Positions 26,171 through 35,309 of a stretch of 64,000 bases of DNA are shown in pieces (position 1 is the stretch's first letter; each line of letters begins with the position of its first letter). Below the pieces are notes generated by a model. That model saw only the letters and a program-made list of their open reading frames with translations. It had not been told where the DNA came from and made no database searches. Both the position numbers and the translations under genes were made by a program. The DNA comes from Bacillota bacterium (GTDB taxonomy: Bacteria; Bacillota; Clostridia; Lachnospirales; Lachnospiraceae): assembly GCA_023414875.1 (NCBI GenBank), contig JAEZMV010000002.1, positions 62,001 through 126,000 on the forward strand, read 5' to 3'.

Positions 26171-27322
26171 TCATTGTTGCTTCTTTGTCCTCGTTGCCTT
26201 AATCCCCACCGCTTGTGAAAGTACCGCTATTATTACTCCGCTAAGTACGAATACCATTCTTTTCTTTAGCATCATTTCCTTATAAAAAAGTATACTACCC
26301 TCTGTACCACTGAAAGAGTTTTTAAGCATCTTCCACTGATTAACCCAGAAATCAAAATCGGACCAGCGTGTGGGAAGCTGTGAGCTTGAATAATTAATAT
26401 GCACATTAGTTATTTTGATTAGGATGGCACTTAATAAGATAATTCCAAACCAGCCACTCACGTATAACACTAGGGAGGCTTTCAGTTTATTAACCTTACG
26501 AGCAAAATGAAAGATTAATATCAAGGCACTAAACCATAAGGGAATGTGAATTAGAAGGTATGAAATATTCTGATACATATAGCCATCAATATATACTATT
26601 GGGGTACCCAGGCTATTGGCATTAATAAACTTCTCAGCCAAATACTTTGCGTTTTCGGTGTCAGAAAAAACAAGCTCCATACAACTGTATTTTATGCTCT
26701 CATTCTTCGAAGGCACCTGCTTTTCTTCCTGCACTATCATTGTATTACTGCCCATCCCTTTCATTATGCCCCTTACAATATATTCTTTATTATTTAGGCT
26801 TATTGAAAGTCCTACTACATTTTCTGTATTAAATAGCTTATAGGCCGTATTTCTATCAATAACGCAGCCTATATCATCCCCCCTCGGCAGATAACCGCCA
26901 TATAGCATAGAATCGGGATATACCTTTGTCATATCTCCAGCCACTGTTATTAATCCAATACTTAGTGAAGTATTTCTTTTTTCATTCGTAATAATAATAT
27001 CCTCAGCTCTTTGCCATAAAGTTACTTCCGGTATATTATTATCGTCCTTTAAAATCATATCCTTAATAATATTATTAATCTCCTGTCCGGTTAAAATAGG
27101 CTCTTTATATCTTAAGCTGACAGCTCCATGATAATCAGATATATAAGTTTGATTCATTATGGATACAATCCAAAAAATAATAACGAAAATCATAGCGCCC
27201 ATACTTTTTGGGCATAAATTGTGAAGAAAAGCCGCTTTTGCTATTCTTCTAATGGCCCGCATATCTTTTGCGGGACTATTCACACTAATCAAATTATTGC
27301 GAAATACAATCTTACGTTCCAT
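26171..27322 (-). CDS. MacB/FtsX-like ABC permease-type membrane protein
   Basis: A 383-residue membrane protein. It has one membrane segment near 42-58, a large outer domain at 60-255 that resembles the MacB periplasmic core (segments GGYLPRGDDIGCVIDRN and VRGIMKGMG), two further segments at about 256-275 and 283-305, and a last one near 358-375. This is the FtsX/MacB topology of mechanotransmitting ABC proteins, but no ATPase domain is fused or encoded next to it. GGGGAG precedes the ATG. It follows the adaptor gene after 22 bp, as the last gene of the operon. A MacA/MacB-like pair with the adaptor is the best reading; the substrate is unknown. Confidence 0.75.
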   Translation of the reverse strand: MERKIVFRNNLISVNSPAKDMRAIRRIAKAAFLHNLCPKSMGAMIFVIIFWIVSIMNQTYISDYHGAVSLRYKEPILTGQEINNIIKDMILKDDNNIPEVTLWQRAEDIIITNEKRNTSLSIGLITVAGDMTKVYPDSMLYGGYLPRGDDIGCVIDRNTAYKLFNTENVVGLSISLNNKEYIVRGIMKGMGSNTMIVQEEKQVPSKNESIKYSCMELVFSDTENAKYLAEKFINANSLGTPIVYIDGYMYQNISYLLIHIPLWFSALILIFHFARKVNKLKASLVLYVSGWFGIILLSAILIKITNVHINYSSSQLPTRWSDFDFWVNQWKMLKNSFSGTEGSILFYKEMMLKKRMVFVLSGVIIAVLSQAVGIKATRTKKQQ

Positions 27323-27344
27323 TGTATGCTCCCCGGGCTAATAA

Positions 27345-29552
27345 TCAATATCGAATCCTATCTCCAGCACTAATATATTTATTACTGTCAGTTATAACTT
27401 GGCTTTTTGAGGATATTGCTCCATCTACAGCCACGATTCTGTTGCCCTTGTCTAATATGGTAACCTCTATACGCTCTGCAATTAACTGCGTTCCAAGTAT
27501 GTCCTCCTGCTCTCTGGTTATCAGAACATAATCGCCGTAATTATCCTCACGAAGAGCCTGTATCGGAATACACAGATCAAATTGTTCGGACTCGGTTGTT
27601 ATATTAAATTCTGCCTTCTCGCCTAATATGTATTGATCTTCCGGCATCCTTGCTATCATTTCAGAACTTCCATTTTCAAGTATTGTAATATTCTCTATGT
27701 CTACTTCTATTCTCTTACTTTTACCTTCTAATTTAATATCAGCCGTGGCCCCGACTACTATATTTGTTGCAGCTTCTCTATCAAACTCCGCTCTAAATAT
27801 ATAATCCCCAAAGCCCAGCCTTATCATCTCTTCTCCGGTTGTCGTCCTACCTGCTTCCAGCCCCACAAAGGTAACAACACCTTTATCAAGAGACCTCACT
27901 TCTCCGGAGTCATTCATAAGTATCTCTACCTCAGCCAGCTCTTGTTTTTTTGCATCTAAGTCAATCGTATGACTTTGTAAAACCAATTCAGAAATTTGCT
28001 TGCTATTTTGATCACTAGGTGCAGCTTCCTGCAAATTGCTCCTCTCCACCGCTTGCTCTGCTATCCTGACCGCTTCCTGCGCGGCTTCTACGGCTAGTCT
28101 TTTGCCCTCCAAGGCCTCCTCATAATCATAGGTTCCATCTTCCATGCTTTTGATCTCATTCTTAAGCTCAGTATTCTTTTCCTCTAAATCAGCTTTAGCA
28201 ATCTCAAATCCTTTTTCTAATAATTCGTAATCCTCCTCAGCTCTTGTCAGCGTAAGTGTCTTTTTTTCGACCTCCTGCACATTTTCCTTTTGCTGGTCCC
28301 CATACAAAAAATCCAACAGGGTTTTTTCCTGTGTCTCAGTATCAGCTCCCTTTTCAATTACTATTTTATATTGTGTGAGATAGTCTTTTAATAGCTTGTC
28401 ATTCCTTCTTAGTTTTTTAAGCTCACTACTTTGCTTATTAAAGGCACCTTCCAAAAGATTAAGTTGCGCATCATACTCCGCAAGACATACGATATAAGAA
28501 TTCCCCGCTCTCTCATATTTTTCACTCAAGGTTTTCCTGTTTTGCTCGGAATTAATCGAAGGATCGGAACTGTTTTGAGCCCTTTGAAGCTCCTCCTTTA
28601 AAGAATATACCTGTTCTTCATAATTCAGGATATTATCCTGCAGATACCACAGATAATACCCTTCTCCCATCGCTTCCAATGCTTTATTATATACCTCATC
28701 CTTATGCTTCTCATAAGCCTCAGAGCCACCATAAAAAGCTTCAAATATAGCCTCTTGCGCAAAAAAGATATTCATCTTATCTTTACTTAAGACTGCGTCT
28801 TTATAATTATCAATTGCTTGTTCAATATCCGATTTTGTCACACCTGACTGTTCTAAAGCAGTAGTCGCATCCTCCACGGCTCTTTTAGATTGCAGGAGTT
28901 GCATTTCCTGGGAATTAATTAAGGTCTCATAGCTTTTTGTTGCCTCTTCATATTCCTTCTTTTTATTTTCAAGGAGCTTTTCCTTTGTACTGTTTAGGCT
29001 GTTTTCGTAATCCTTCTGTGCCTCATCCAGCTTATTATTAGCTACTTCTAAATTATCCTCAGCCTGCTTTTGAGATAAGAGTGCAGACTGGGAAGGCTTA
29101 CTTTCAGAAGGTTCCTGCCGCAAACGCTCCTCCGCCATAAGAAGCTCTATTTTCGTAATCTCATTTTCTATGGAAGTATATTTGTCTTCTAAATCCTCCA
29201 TACTGTAAGAATATAAAACCGTACCAAGGTCTACCTCTTCTCCTACCTTTACATATACATCATTAATACGATAGCCCGGTAATACCATTAGGCGCTTTTC
29301 CTCCTCCGGTACTATCTCACCTGTGCCTGTTAAAGAGTATACTAATCTATCCCTTTCCGGGTTAGTAACCATTACTTTTGCTACTGTAATAGATGCCACT
29401 GCTCTGGATACAATAGTAAATATCAGCATAAAGGTAAAGAACAGAATCAATAACTTGCCTGCCACATGTGAGGCAGAGAATTTCTCAGTCTTTTTATTTA
29501 CCGTCAATGTTTTATCGTATTCGTTTTTTATTATAGTTTTTATTTTTTTCAT
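27345..29552 (-). CDS. HlyD/MacA-like adaptor with very long coiled coil
   Basis: A 735-residue single-pass protein, far longer than usual MacA or HlyD (350-480). The N-terminal tail is cytoplasmic, the membrane segment lies at about 30-50, and a first lipoyl half follows (RINDVYVKVGEEVDLGTVL). Heptad-rich coiled coils rich in Glu, Lys and Ala run from about 120 to 525. The second lipoyl half comes next (SLDKGVVTFVGLEAGR), then beta-barrel and membrane-proximal domains to the end. It would bridge the membrane to the cell-wall zone. It sits between MalG-like and MacB-like genes in one operon, which is an unusual mix of importer and exporter parts. Confidence 0.85.
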   Translation of the reverse strand: MKKIKTIIKNEYDKTLTVNKKTEKFSASHVAGKLLILFFTFMLIFTIVSRAVASITVAKVMVTNPERDRLVYSLTGTGEIVPEEEKRLMVLPGYRINDVYVKVGEEVDLGTVLYSYSMEDLEDKYTSIENEITKIELLMAEERLRQEPSESKPSQSALLSQKQAEDNLEVANNKLDEAQKDYENSLNSTKEKLLENKKKEYEEATKSYETLINSQEMQLLQSKRAVEDATTALEQSGVTKSDIEQAIDNYKDAVLSKDKMNIFFAQEAIFEAFYGGSEAYEKHKDEVYNKALEAMGEGYYLWYLQDNILNYEEQVYSLKEELQRAQNSSDPSINSEQNRKTLSEKYERAGNSYIVCLAEYDAQLNLLEGAFNKQSSELKKLRRNDKLLKDYLTQYKIVIEKGADTETQEKTLLDFLYGDQQKENVQEVEKKTLTLTRAEEDYELLEKGFEIAKADLEEKNTELKNEIKSMEDGTYDYEEALEGKRLAVEAAQEAVRIAEQAVERSNLQEAAPSDQNSKQISELVLQSHTIDLDAKKQELAEVEILMNDSGEVRSLDKGVVTFVGLEAGRTTTGEEMIRLGFGDYIFRAEFDREAATNIVVGATADIKLEGKSKRIEVDIENITILENGSSEMIARMPEDQYILGEKAEFNITTESEQFDLCIPIQALREDNYGDYVLITREQEDILGTQLIAERIEVTILDKGNRIVAVDGAISSKSQVITDSNKYISAGDRIRY

Positions 29553-29611
29553 ATTTCCTCACATTCCTGTGCCCGATTTTTGCACATCTGAAGTGTGTGC
29601 CGAGGTAAGCC

Positions 29612-30469
29612 CTATTCTTTTATTCCTGACACCATAATTCCCTGCTCCAGATATTTCTGTCCATACAGAAAAAGCAGTAGTGCCGGTAGTAGCATAATTA
29701 CCGAACCAACCAGTGATATACCGGCTTGTGCACTTGAAATATTAGGAAGATACAGGGTTAATGGCCACTTGCGTGCTGTTTTTATATAATTGAGCGGCTG
29801 TTCAATCGCATTCCAAAGCTCTAAGAAGCTCAGAATCAATGCTGATATAATCCCGCCCCTCCCCATAGGAATTCCGATATTCCAAAATAATCTCCATTCA
29901 CCTGCACCGTCGATGCTTGCAGCCTCAAACAAGGATTTAGGAATAGCCTTAAAGAATTTAACCATGATAAATACCGGAAAGGTGGAGAAGGCTGCCGGTA
30001 AAATAATGGATAGGTGGCTATCTAGTAAGTGAAGTTGGTCCAGCACCAAGTAGGTAGACACCATCGTTACCTGAAAGGGCATTATCATTAAGATAATATA
30101 TAAGGTAAAGATAGCTTTTTTACCTTTAAAGTCAAATTTCGCAAAGCTCCAAGCCGCCGGGGCTCCAATCAGTAGCTGTCCAAACAAAGAGGGAAGCACC
30201 TGCTTACAGGAGTTCCAAAATACCACGAAAAACTTCGGTGTATCAAGTAGAAGCTCAATATAGGAGCGTAGGGTTGGGAATTTCGGTAACAATGGCCAGG
30301 ATACATTTCCTGAAGTATTATCTAAAACAGCTGAAAAATTCTCCGTAAATTCACCGGGACCGATAAAGGAGCCGGTAATAACAAACCATAGCGGAAGGAC
30401 AGTAATCAGTGATAGTATGATAAGTAAAAGTATATTAAGTTTTCTTTTTAAGCTTAAGAATATCCTCAT
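29612..30469 (-). CDS. MalG-type carbohydrate ABC transporter permease
   Basis: A 285-residue permease with six predicted membrane segments and the EAA coupling loop (EAASIDGAGEWRLFWNIGIP). It forms a heterodimer with the MalF-type protein encoded just upstream; the genes overlap by four bases. In sugar importers the ATPase is often a shared MsmK-type protein encoded elsewhere, which could explain its absence here. The C-terminal end matches family ends (QKYLEQGIMVSGIKE). Confidence 0.92.
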   Translation of the reverse strand: MRIFLSLKRKLNILLLIILSLITVLPLWFVITGSFIGPGEFTENFSAVLDNTSGNVSWPLLPKFPTLRSYIELLLDTPKFFVVFWNSCKQVLPSLFGQLLIGAPAAWSFAKFDFKGKKAIFTLYIILMIMPFQVTMVSTYLVLDQLHLLDSHLSIILPAAFSTFPVFIMVKFFKAIPKSLFEAASIDGAGEWRLFWNIGIPMGRGGIISALILSFLELWNAIEQPLNYIKTARKWPLTLYLPNISSAQAGISLVGSVIMLLPALLLFLYGQKYLEQGIMVSGIKE

Positions 30470-31311
30470 TCTTCTTCACCTAATTTTCTGTTTAAAACCT
30501 GTAGTAACAGGATGATTACTACAATAACAAGCGCCACCATTACTGCTGCCGAGCACATCTTTTGGATATCTAGCTTTGTAAACCAGTTATTAAAGAGATG
30601 CTGAAGCATATAAATGCTATTATCTCTTGGATAGGTCCCCGCGATCAGATATGCCTCACGAAATACCTTAAAGGTGTTTAATAAGGACAGTATTGAAACA
30701 ATATAAAACGTGGGAAGCAGACCCGGTAAGGTAATGTACCTAAATTTCTTCCAGGCATTTGCACCATCCACAGACGCCGCCTCATATAAAGCCGTTGATA
30801 TTTGGTCAATTCCGGTTATCCAGAGCACCATATCATAACCAAGGTTCTTCCACAAATAGCTTATTACTAAGATAGGAAAAGCCTTTGTGCTAACCCAGTC
30901 AGCTCCCTCCATACCCAGTTTGGATAGCACTACATTCAAAAACCCGTTCGGATGAAAAATCACCTTCCATAAAAACACTACGCTTGCTACCGGAATTGCC
31001 ATGGGTATGAGAAAGGCGGTCTTAAAATAGCTTCTGATTTTTTTAAGACTGCTTATCATTACCGAAACAATTAAGGATAGCAGTAATAAGATAGGAACAC
31101 ATACCAATATAAATCTTACGGTATTGCTCATAGCTAATTGAAATGCTTTATTTTGTATGACGCTTATGTAGTTATCCACCCCTACAAACCCATCACTCAT
31201 GGCTTCAAAGAAGGATCTTCTGACTGCATCACCAAATGGTATTAATACAAACAAGATAACCCCTAAGAAGCTTGGCGCTAAAAACGCCCATGCTTTCATA
31301 CTTTTCCTCAT
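30466..31311 (-). CDS. MalF-type carbohydrate ABC transporter permease
   Basis: A 281-residue permease with six membrane segments and the EAA loop (EAASVDGANAWKKFRYITLP). It overlaps the MalG-type gene by four bases. It lies 72 bp after the large binding-protein gene, with no terminator between. AAGGA precedes the first ATG at suitable distance. It probably feeds an oligosaccharide or other ligand delivered by the neighbouring lipoprotein. Confidence 0.93.
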   Translation of the reverse strand: MRKSMKAWAFLAPSFLGVILFVLIPFGDAVRRSFFEAMSDGFVGVDNYISVIQNKAFQLAMSNTVRFILVCVPILLLLSLIVSVMISSLKKIRSYFKTAFLIPMAIPVASVVFLWKVIFHPNGFLNVVLSKLGMEGADWVSTKAFPILVISYLWKNLGYDMVLWITGIDQISTALYEAASVDGANAWKKFRYITLPGLLPTFYIVSILSLLNTFKVFREAYLIAGTYPRDNSIYMLQHLFNNWFTKLDIQKMCSAAVMVALVIVVIILLLQVLNRKLGEEE

Positions 31312-31383
31312 TGTTATGTCCTTCCACAGTTTATTATCATTTATCTGACTAATGATACTCGAACTATGTATAAATCTCCTTAA

Positions 31384-33627
31384 TTATTCTGACAAATATA
31401 AATTAATGCTTGCTACTGCATTGCTTGCTGCTTGTTCAGCCGTAATTTCTCCTCTTAGATACTGCTCTGCCTCATCCAGAATCATATCCATCATTGTCAT
31501 GTCATTCACCATAGGCTTATTGGCGGCACATATGCATTCATATATTTTTTGTCTTGCCTCCAATTCCGGATAGTAAATAGTAGTAGCAACTTCACCAATA
31601 GGTATAGAATAATAATTAACCATATCAAGCTTGATCCATTCCTCCATAGCTGCTTTATTAACCGGAAAGCCATCATCCAGATTAAGACCTTGGATTTCCT
31701 TGGAAAATAATAATTGAACGAATTCCTTTGCTAATTCCTTCTGCTTTCCGGCACTGTTAATTCCGATCTGACCATATGCCTTATACATATTATTGACTGT
31801 TCCAAATGCTCCTTGCCTTTTTTGAACCGCTGTTAAGGGTAGCCCAAAATCCATCATTGTCCCTAATTCTTGCATATTGGCTTGACATTCTTCCAGGTAT
31901 ACGTTGACTGAGCCGTTTATCCAAAAGCCAACGGTTACCCAAATGGCTGCCCCATTGCTTGTGCCCACTGAACGTAATTCCGCCTCATCAGAGGCATGAA
32001 TGGCCTCTGAGATGATATTGATAGTCTCAAGGAATTCCTTCAAAGCTACTTCATCAATTTCATTCTCTTGACCCAGAATCTGATCGTAGTAAGTCATAAG
32101 TAACCATGCCGCCAGTGTTCTGTAGTTACTTGGTATAAATAATGGTATCTCTTTGTTATTACGAGCATATTCCGCCAGCTCCGTGATGGAACTTGCCGCA
32201 TTAACCGCCTCTGATGCTCCTGATATGATTGGAAGCTTAAAGCGAATCGGCATTGTATATACCTTACCATCTATATCATAAGGATCCGCTATATTGGGCA
32301 ACAGCTCGCCTGAAGCCTTCATAGGGTTAAAAATACTTCCCATATCCTCAAGAACACCCTTATCTATGTAGGATTCTATCGGCATACCATCTAACACTAA
32401 TATGTCTGCTCCCTTTCCTGCGAGTAGCTCTGTATTCAGAGCATTAATCTGATCCTTTAGTGGAATTGTTTGCTTCGGATTCTCTATTCCGTAGGTATAC
32501 CTACCGACATCATCGGTATTAGCAACCCTAAACTTAATTTTAACCTCCGGATGACTACCTTGAAATATGTTAATCGCTTGACGAATCGACGGACTATCTT
32601 CTATTGAGAAGATCGATAGCTCTATCGGAGGTGTAGAACTGATGTTTTTGTCATAGATAATACGCTTTATACTTACCTCATAATTATACAAATTGGACAA
32701 AACGATAAAGTACTCATTCTCTGTACCAATCACAAAATCCATAAGCTTTTCGGAAGGCATGCCTAAACTACTCTGTCCCCCGTCAAGCAAGGTCTCCCAA
32801 AGGGAAGCCCCTTCCACATTCAGATGAAGCCCACTTGGATCACAAAGATAAGTGGATCCATTTACTAATTCTAATATTCCGGTTTCAAATTCATTGAATT
32901 CAATTAATCTTGGGCTTCCCTCTTTCTCTGTTTCCATATTGATTGAAAGAAGCTCTTGATCATTTTGATCTGCATAATATAGCGTATTCCCTTCTGCCGC
33001 CAGTACGCAGGATGTTCCGCAATTATATTCACCTATCACGGACTGCCCATCCTGAGAATATACTTCAATTATGCCCCATGGGTAAGCAGCAGCTATCATA
33101 CCATTTTCCAATATCTTGATTACTTCCGGTCGGTAGGGAAGATTATTCCATTCTTCATTGATCTCCTCAAATCTTTTTAACTCAACCTTTTCAAACACTC
33201 CTGCCTCAGATAATCGATATAACACGTTATTATAATCAATAGTATCCCCAAGGAGATACTGCTTCTTGTCTTCTCCATAAAACACCTTTTTAATTAAAAA
33301 GTTGTTACTACTAAAATCGTTAAATTTCTGTAAAGCTTCTGCCTCCACCTTGCTCCAGTTCTTATTAACATACAAATACTTTTCATAGGCTTCATTATTA
33401 TATGTATATAGCTCGATTTCCCCATTGGGTGAGGCTGTAATAGATACAAATTCATTCGGATCTATCCCCTCAGGAAATTTCAAGTCCTCTTCTACATATC
33501 TCCCTATTGATAATCCACCCTCTGAAGTCTTGTCAGCTTTTATATTTTTCTTATCTTTCGAACTACAGCCTGCTACTGCTATAATAAGCAATAAGACGAC
33601 TAAGATAACCCCTAAAACTTTCCTCAT
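31384..33627 (-). CDS. large solute-binding lipoprotein with N-terminal propeller-like extension
   Basis: A 747-residue lipoprotein with a lipobox (AVAGC, Cys about 21). The C-terminal 410 residues are a family-1 extracellular sugar-binding domain, starting near IELSIFSIEDSPSIRQAINIF and ending in GEITAEQAASNAVASINLY. The preceding 300 residues are not part of usual binding proteins. They are rich in short beta strands with repeating acidic or aromatic turns, which suggests a beta-propeller. The ATG at 33627 has GGAGGAG upstream, and the longer start is rejected. It is the first gene of the operon with MalFG-type permeases, adaptor and MacB-like protein. Decayed paralog fragments lie upstream and at 37.5 kb. 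Confidence 0.88.
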   Translation of the reverse strand: MRKVLGVILVVLLLIIAVAGCSSKDKKNIKADKTSEGGLSIGRYVEEDLKFPEGIDPNEFVSITASPNGEIELYTYNNEAYEKYLYVNKNWSKVEAEALQKFNDFSSNNFLIKKVFYGEDKKQYLLGDTIDYNNVLYRLSEAGVFEKVELKRFEEINEEWNNLPYRPEVIKILENGMIAAAYPWGIIEVYSQDGQSVIGEYNCGTSCVLAAEGNTLYYADQNDQELLSINMETEKEGSPRLIEFNEFETGILELVNGSTYLCDPSGLHLNVEGASLWETLLDGGQSSLGMPSEKLMDFVIGTENEYFIVLSNLYNYEVSIKRIIYDKNISSTPPIELSIFSIEDSPSIRQAINIFQGSHPEVKIKFRVANTDDVGRYTYGIENPKQTIPLKDQINALNTELLAGKGADILVLDGMPIESYIDKGVLEDMGSIFNPMKASGELLPNIADPYDIDGKVYTMPIRFKLPIISGASEAVNAASSITELAEYARNNKEIPLFIPSNYRTLAAWLLMTYYDQILGQENEIDEVALKEFLETINIISEAIHASDEAELRSVGTSNGAAIWVTVGFWINGSVNVYLEECQANMQELGTMMDFGLPLTAVQKRQGAFGTVNNMYKAYGQIGINSAGKQKELAKEFVQLLFSKEIQGLNLDDGFPVNKAAMEEWIKLDMVNYYSIPIGEVATTIYYPELEARQKIYECICAANKPMVNDMTMMDMILDEAEQYLRGEITAEQAASNAVASINLYLSE

Positions 33628-33759
33628 GTTATTCTCCTCCATAATCAATATGTTTATTTAGTTCTTAAAAGTCAACCATTTGTTCTCTGTACCTGTTGCA
33701 TTACTTTACTATAGGAATATCTAAATAATCTCTAACAAAAAGGGGTTTTAGCTCCCTTA

Positions 33760-33850
33760 TTATTCTGATTGGTATAATTTAATACTTGCTACTGTATTAC
33801 TGCCATAATAAGCAACAAGATGACTAAGATGACCCCCATACTTTCCTCAT
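33760..33850 (-). pseudogene. internally deleted remnant of a paralogous binding-protein gene
   Basis: On the minus strand this 91-bp stretch begins with the first codons of a gene like the neighbour (MRKV..ILLLIMAV, frameshifted). It passes directly into the last codons of the same gene type (VASIKLYQSE-stop against VASINLYLSE-stop in the intact copy). About 2 kb between them is missing. In the intact gene TGCTACTGC occurs near both ends (31411 and 33571), so short-repeat recombination could have made the deletion. Confidence 0.75.
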
Positions 33851-34045
33851 GTTGTATCCCTCCATAGACAATTGATTCATTATATATTTCTTCAAAATTC
33901 AGCACTTTGTTCGTTACAGTTTAGTCTTGCTGACCTATTCCATTATTTTATAATAAGAATATCTAATTAATCTCTAATAAAAAAAGAATTTTTTGAGATT
34001 TATTAGAGACAATCATGCTACTATGATATAATTATTCATCAGCAT
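33851..34045. repeat. duplicated regulatory region, copy A
   Basis: Closely similar to 37543-37735 and, over its gene-proximal part, to the leader of the intact gene at 33628-33745. The end nearest the plus strand carries the same GAGATTTATTAGAGA and ATGATATAATTAT blocks as the promoter of the response-regulator gene. Confidence 0.75.
33972..34008. promoter_or_regulatory. CTCTAATAAA/TTTATTAGAG dyad, candidate response-regulator operator
   Basis: A perfect 10-bp dyad with a 17-bp spacer inside the duplicated region. The right half is also present intact upstream of the response-regulator gene at 37.7 kb, and the left half upstream of the intact binding-protein gene (with one or two changes). 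This suggests a shared binding site. Confidence 0.45.
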
Positions 34046-34067
34046 ATGCAGCCACTAACCGATAAAA

Positions 34068-34106
34068 AAACAGGTGCTCCATCAGCCTCTGATGTGACAC
34101 CTGTTT
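34068..34106 (-). terminator. two-tier hairpin terminator
   Basis: AAACAGGTG (34068-34076) pairs with CACCTGTTT (34098-34106). An inner CATCAG/CTGATG stem adds a second tier. The minus strand then has seven T, giving strong termination of the Ig-like gene at 34232-35098. Confidence 0.85.
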
Positions 34107-34231
34107 TAATTATTACATCGTCTTGAAATGAAATACTCTACTTGGTTTTCGTAATACCCCCCACTGTATCGGTTGCTTTTTTCCATGAAAAAGCTATTGA
34201 GTTACCAGTGGCTTTAGTTGCTTATATGTTA

Positions 34232-35098
34232 TTACTTTGTTAATTGAATGGAGTCTAACAAATATTCCCCGAGCTGATAGATATCAGGAGTAACGTTATC
34301 TGCCATATCACTAATCGTTACTTCAACCAGATAGTTATCAATGTATAAATCATAGATAACCTGTTTAAAAGATCCTACTGTATCAGCCACCTTATAATCT
34401 ACCTTGTATTCGGTTTTAAACGCTGTTCCGTTTTTTGTCTCGTAATCGCTTGTTTTAAAGTCGGAAACTACAGCCTCTTCCATTCCAGCTGTTATCAATT
34501 GATTTGTAATGAAATCCAAGGTAATTGCACTAGCAAAAAACTCTTTTGCTATATCATACGTTAGTGCAGTAGCTGTCTCTTGAACAGTAACAGTTATATT
34601 CGATGAACCCACTGTCATATCTGCTGTACTTGGGTAAAGCATTGCTATGACGTTGTTGCCCTGCTGTGCTAATATGCTACTACTCCAATTCGTAGGAATA
34701 ACCACATTGATCTTTCCGATGCTACCTTCCTGAGCATCAAAGGGAGCCTTTGCTACTAGCGGATTCACCGGTTTCTTTACCGTAACCTTACAAGTGTATT
34801 TTTTCTTGTTTACTAAAGCTGTAACTGTAGCTGTACCTTCCTTTTTCGCTGTAACCTTACCTTTAGTGCTTACCGTTACAACCTCTTTATTACTTGAAGA
34901 CCAAGTAATCTTTGACTTTGTTCCGCTAACCTTTAATGTGTATGTCTTACCAACATCTAAAGATAATGACTTTTTGTTTAGTTTAATAGTTGCAGCGTAA
35001 GCAACCGTATTCATTGCATTGAAAGATACGAAGGGTGATATGACGGAAATCATTATCACCATAACTATAATTTTATAGAACTTTTTAAGATGTTTCAT
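34232..35098 (-). CDS. secreted protein with bacterial Ig-like (BIG2) domain
   Basis: A 288-residue exported protein. It has a signal peptide ending near residue 34 (VAYA), a BIG2-type Ig-like domain at about 37-110 (LNKKSLSLDVGKTYTL, then ITWSSSNKEVVTVS and GTATVTA), and a C-terminal 165-residue domain of alternating strands and helices that I do not recognise. The ATG at 35098 follows GGAGG; the codon before it is TTG. It has its own terminator. Its neighbour on the other strand is a secreted serine hydrolase, and both sit between two copies of a duplicated regulatory region. BIG2 proteins usually work at the cell surface; the role is unknown. Confidence 0.8.
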   Translation of the reverse strand: MKHLKKFYKIIVMVIMISVISPFVSFNAMNTVAYAATIKLNKKSLSLDVGKTYTLKVSGTKSKITWSSSNKEVVTVSTKGKVTAKKEGTATVTALVNKKKYTCKVTVKKPVNPLVAKAPFDAQEGSIGKINVVIPTNWSSSILAQQGNNVIAMLYPSTADMTVGSSNITVTVQETATALTYDIAKEFFASAITLDFITNQLITAGMEEAVVSDFKTSDYETKNGTAFKTEYKVDYKVADTVGSFKQVIYDLYIDNYLVEVTISDMADNVTPDIYQLGEYLLDSIQLTK

Positions 35099-35309
35099 CA
35101 AATTTCCTCCTATACTTTAAGCTCAAGCATGCTGAACAACTAGCACATCTTGTAAATAATATTTTTCCTTATTATAGCTCATCAATCCATTTATTTCTAT
35201 TAAAATATCATTAAAATTATTCATTATGTGATTAAGACAATTGAATAATACCACTGATATGCTATAATGACAAATGATATAGGCTAAAATTGGTATTCAG
35301 GAGGGATAT

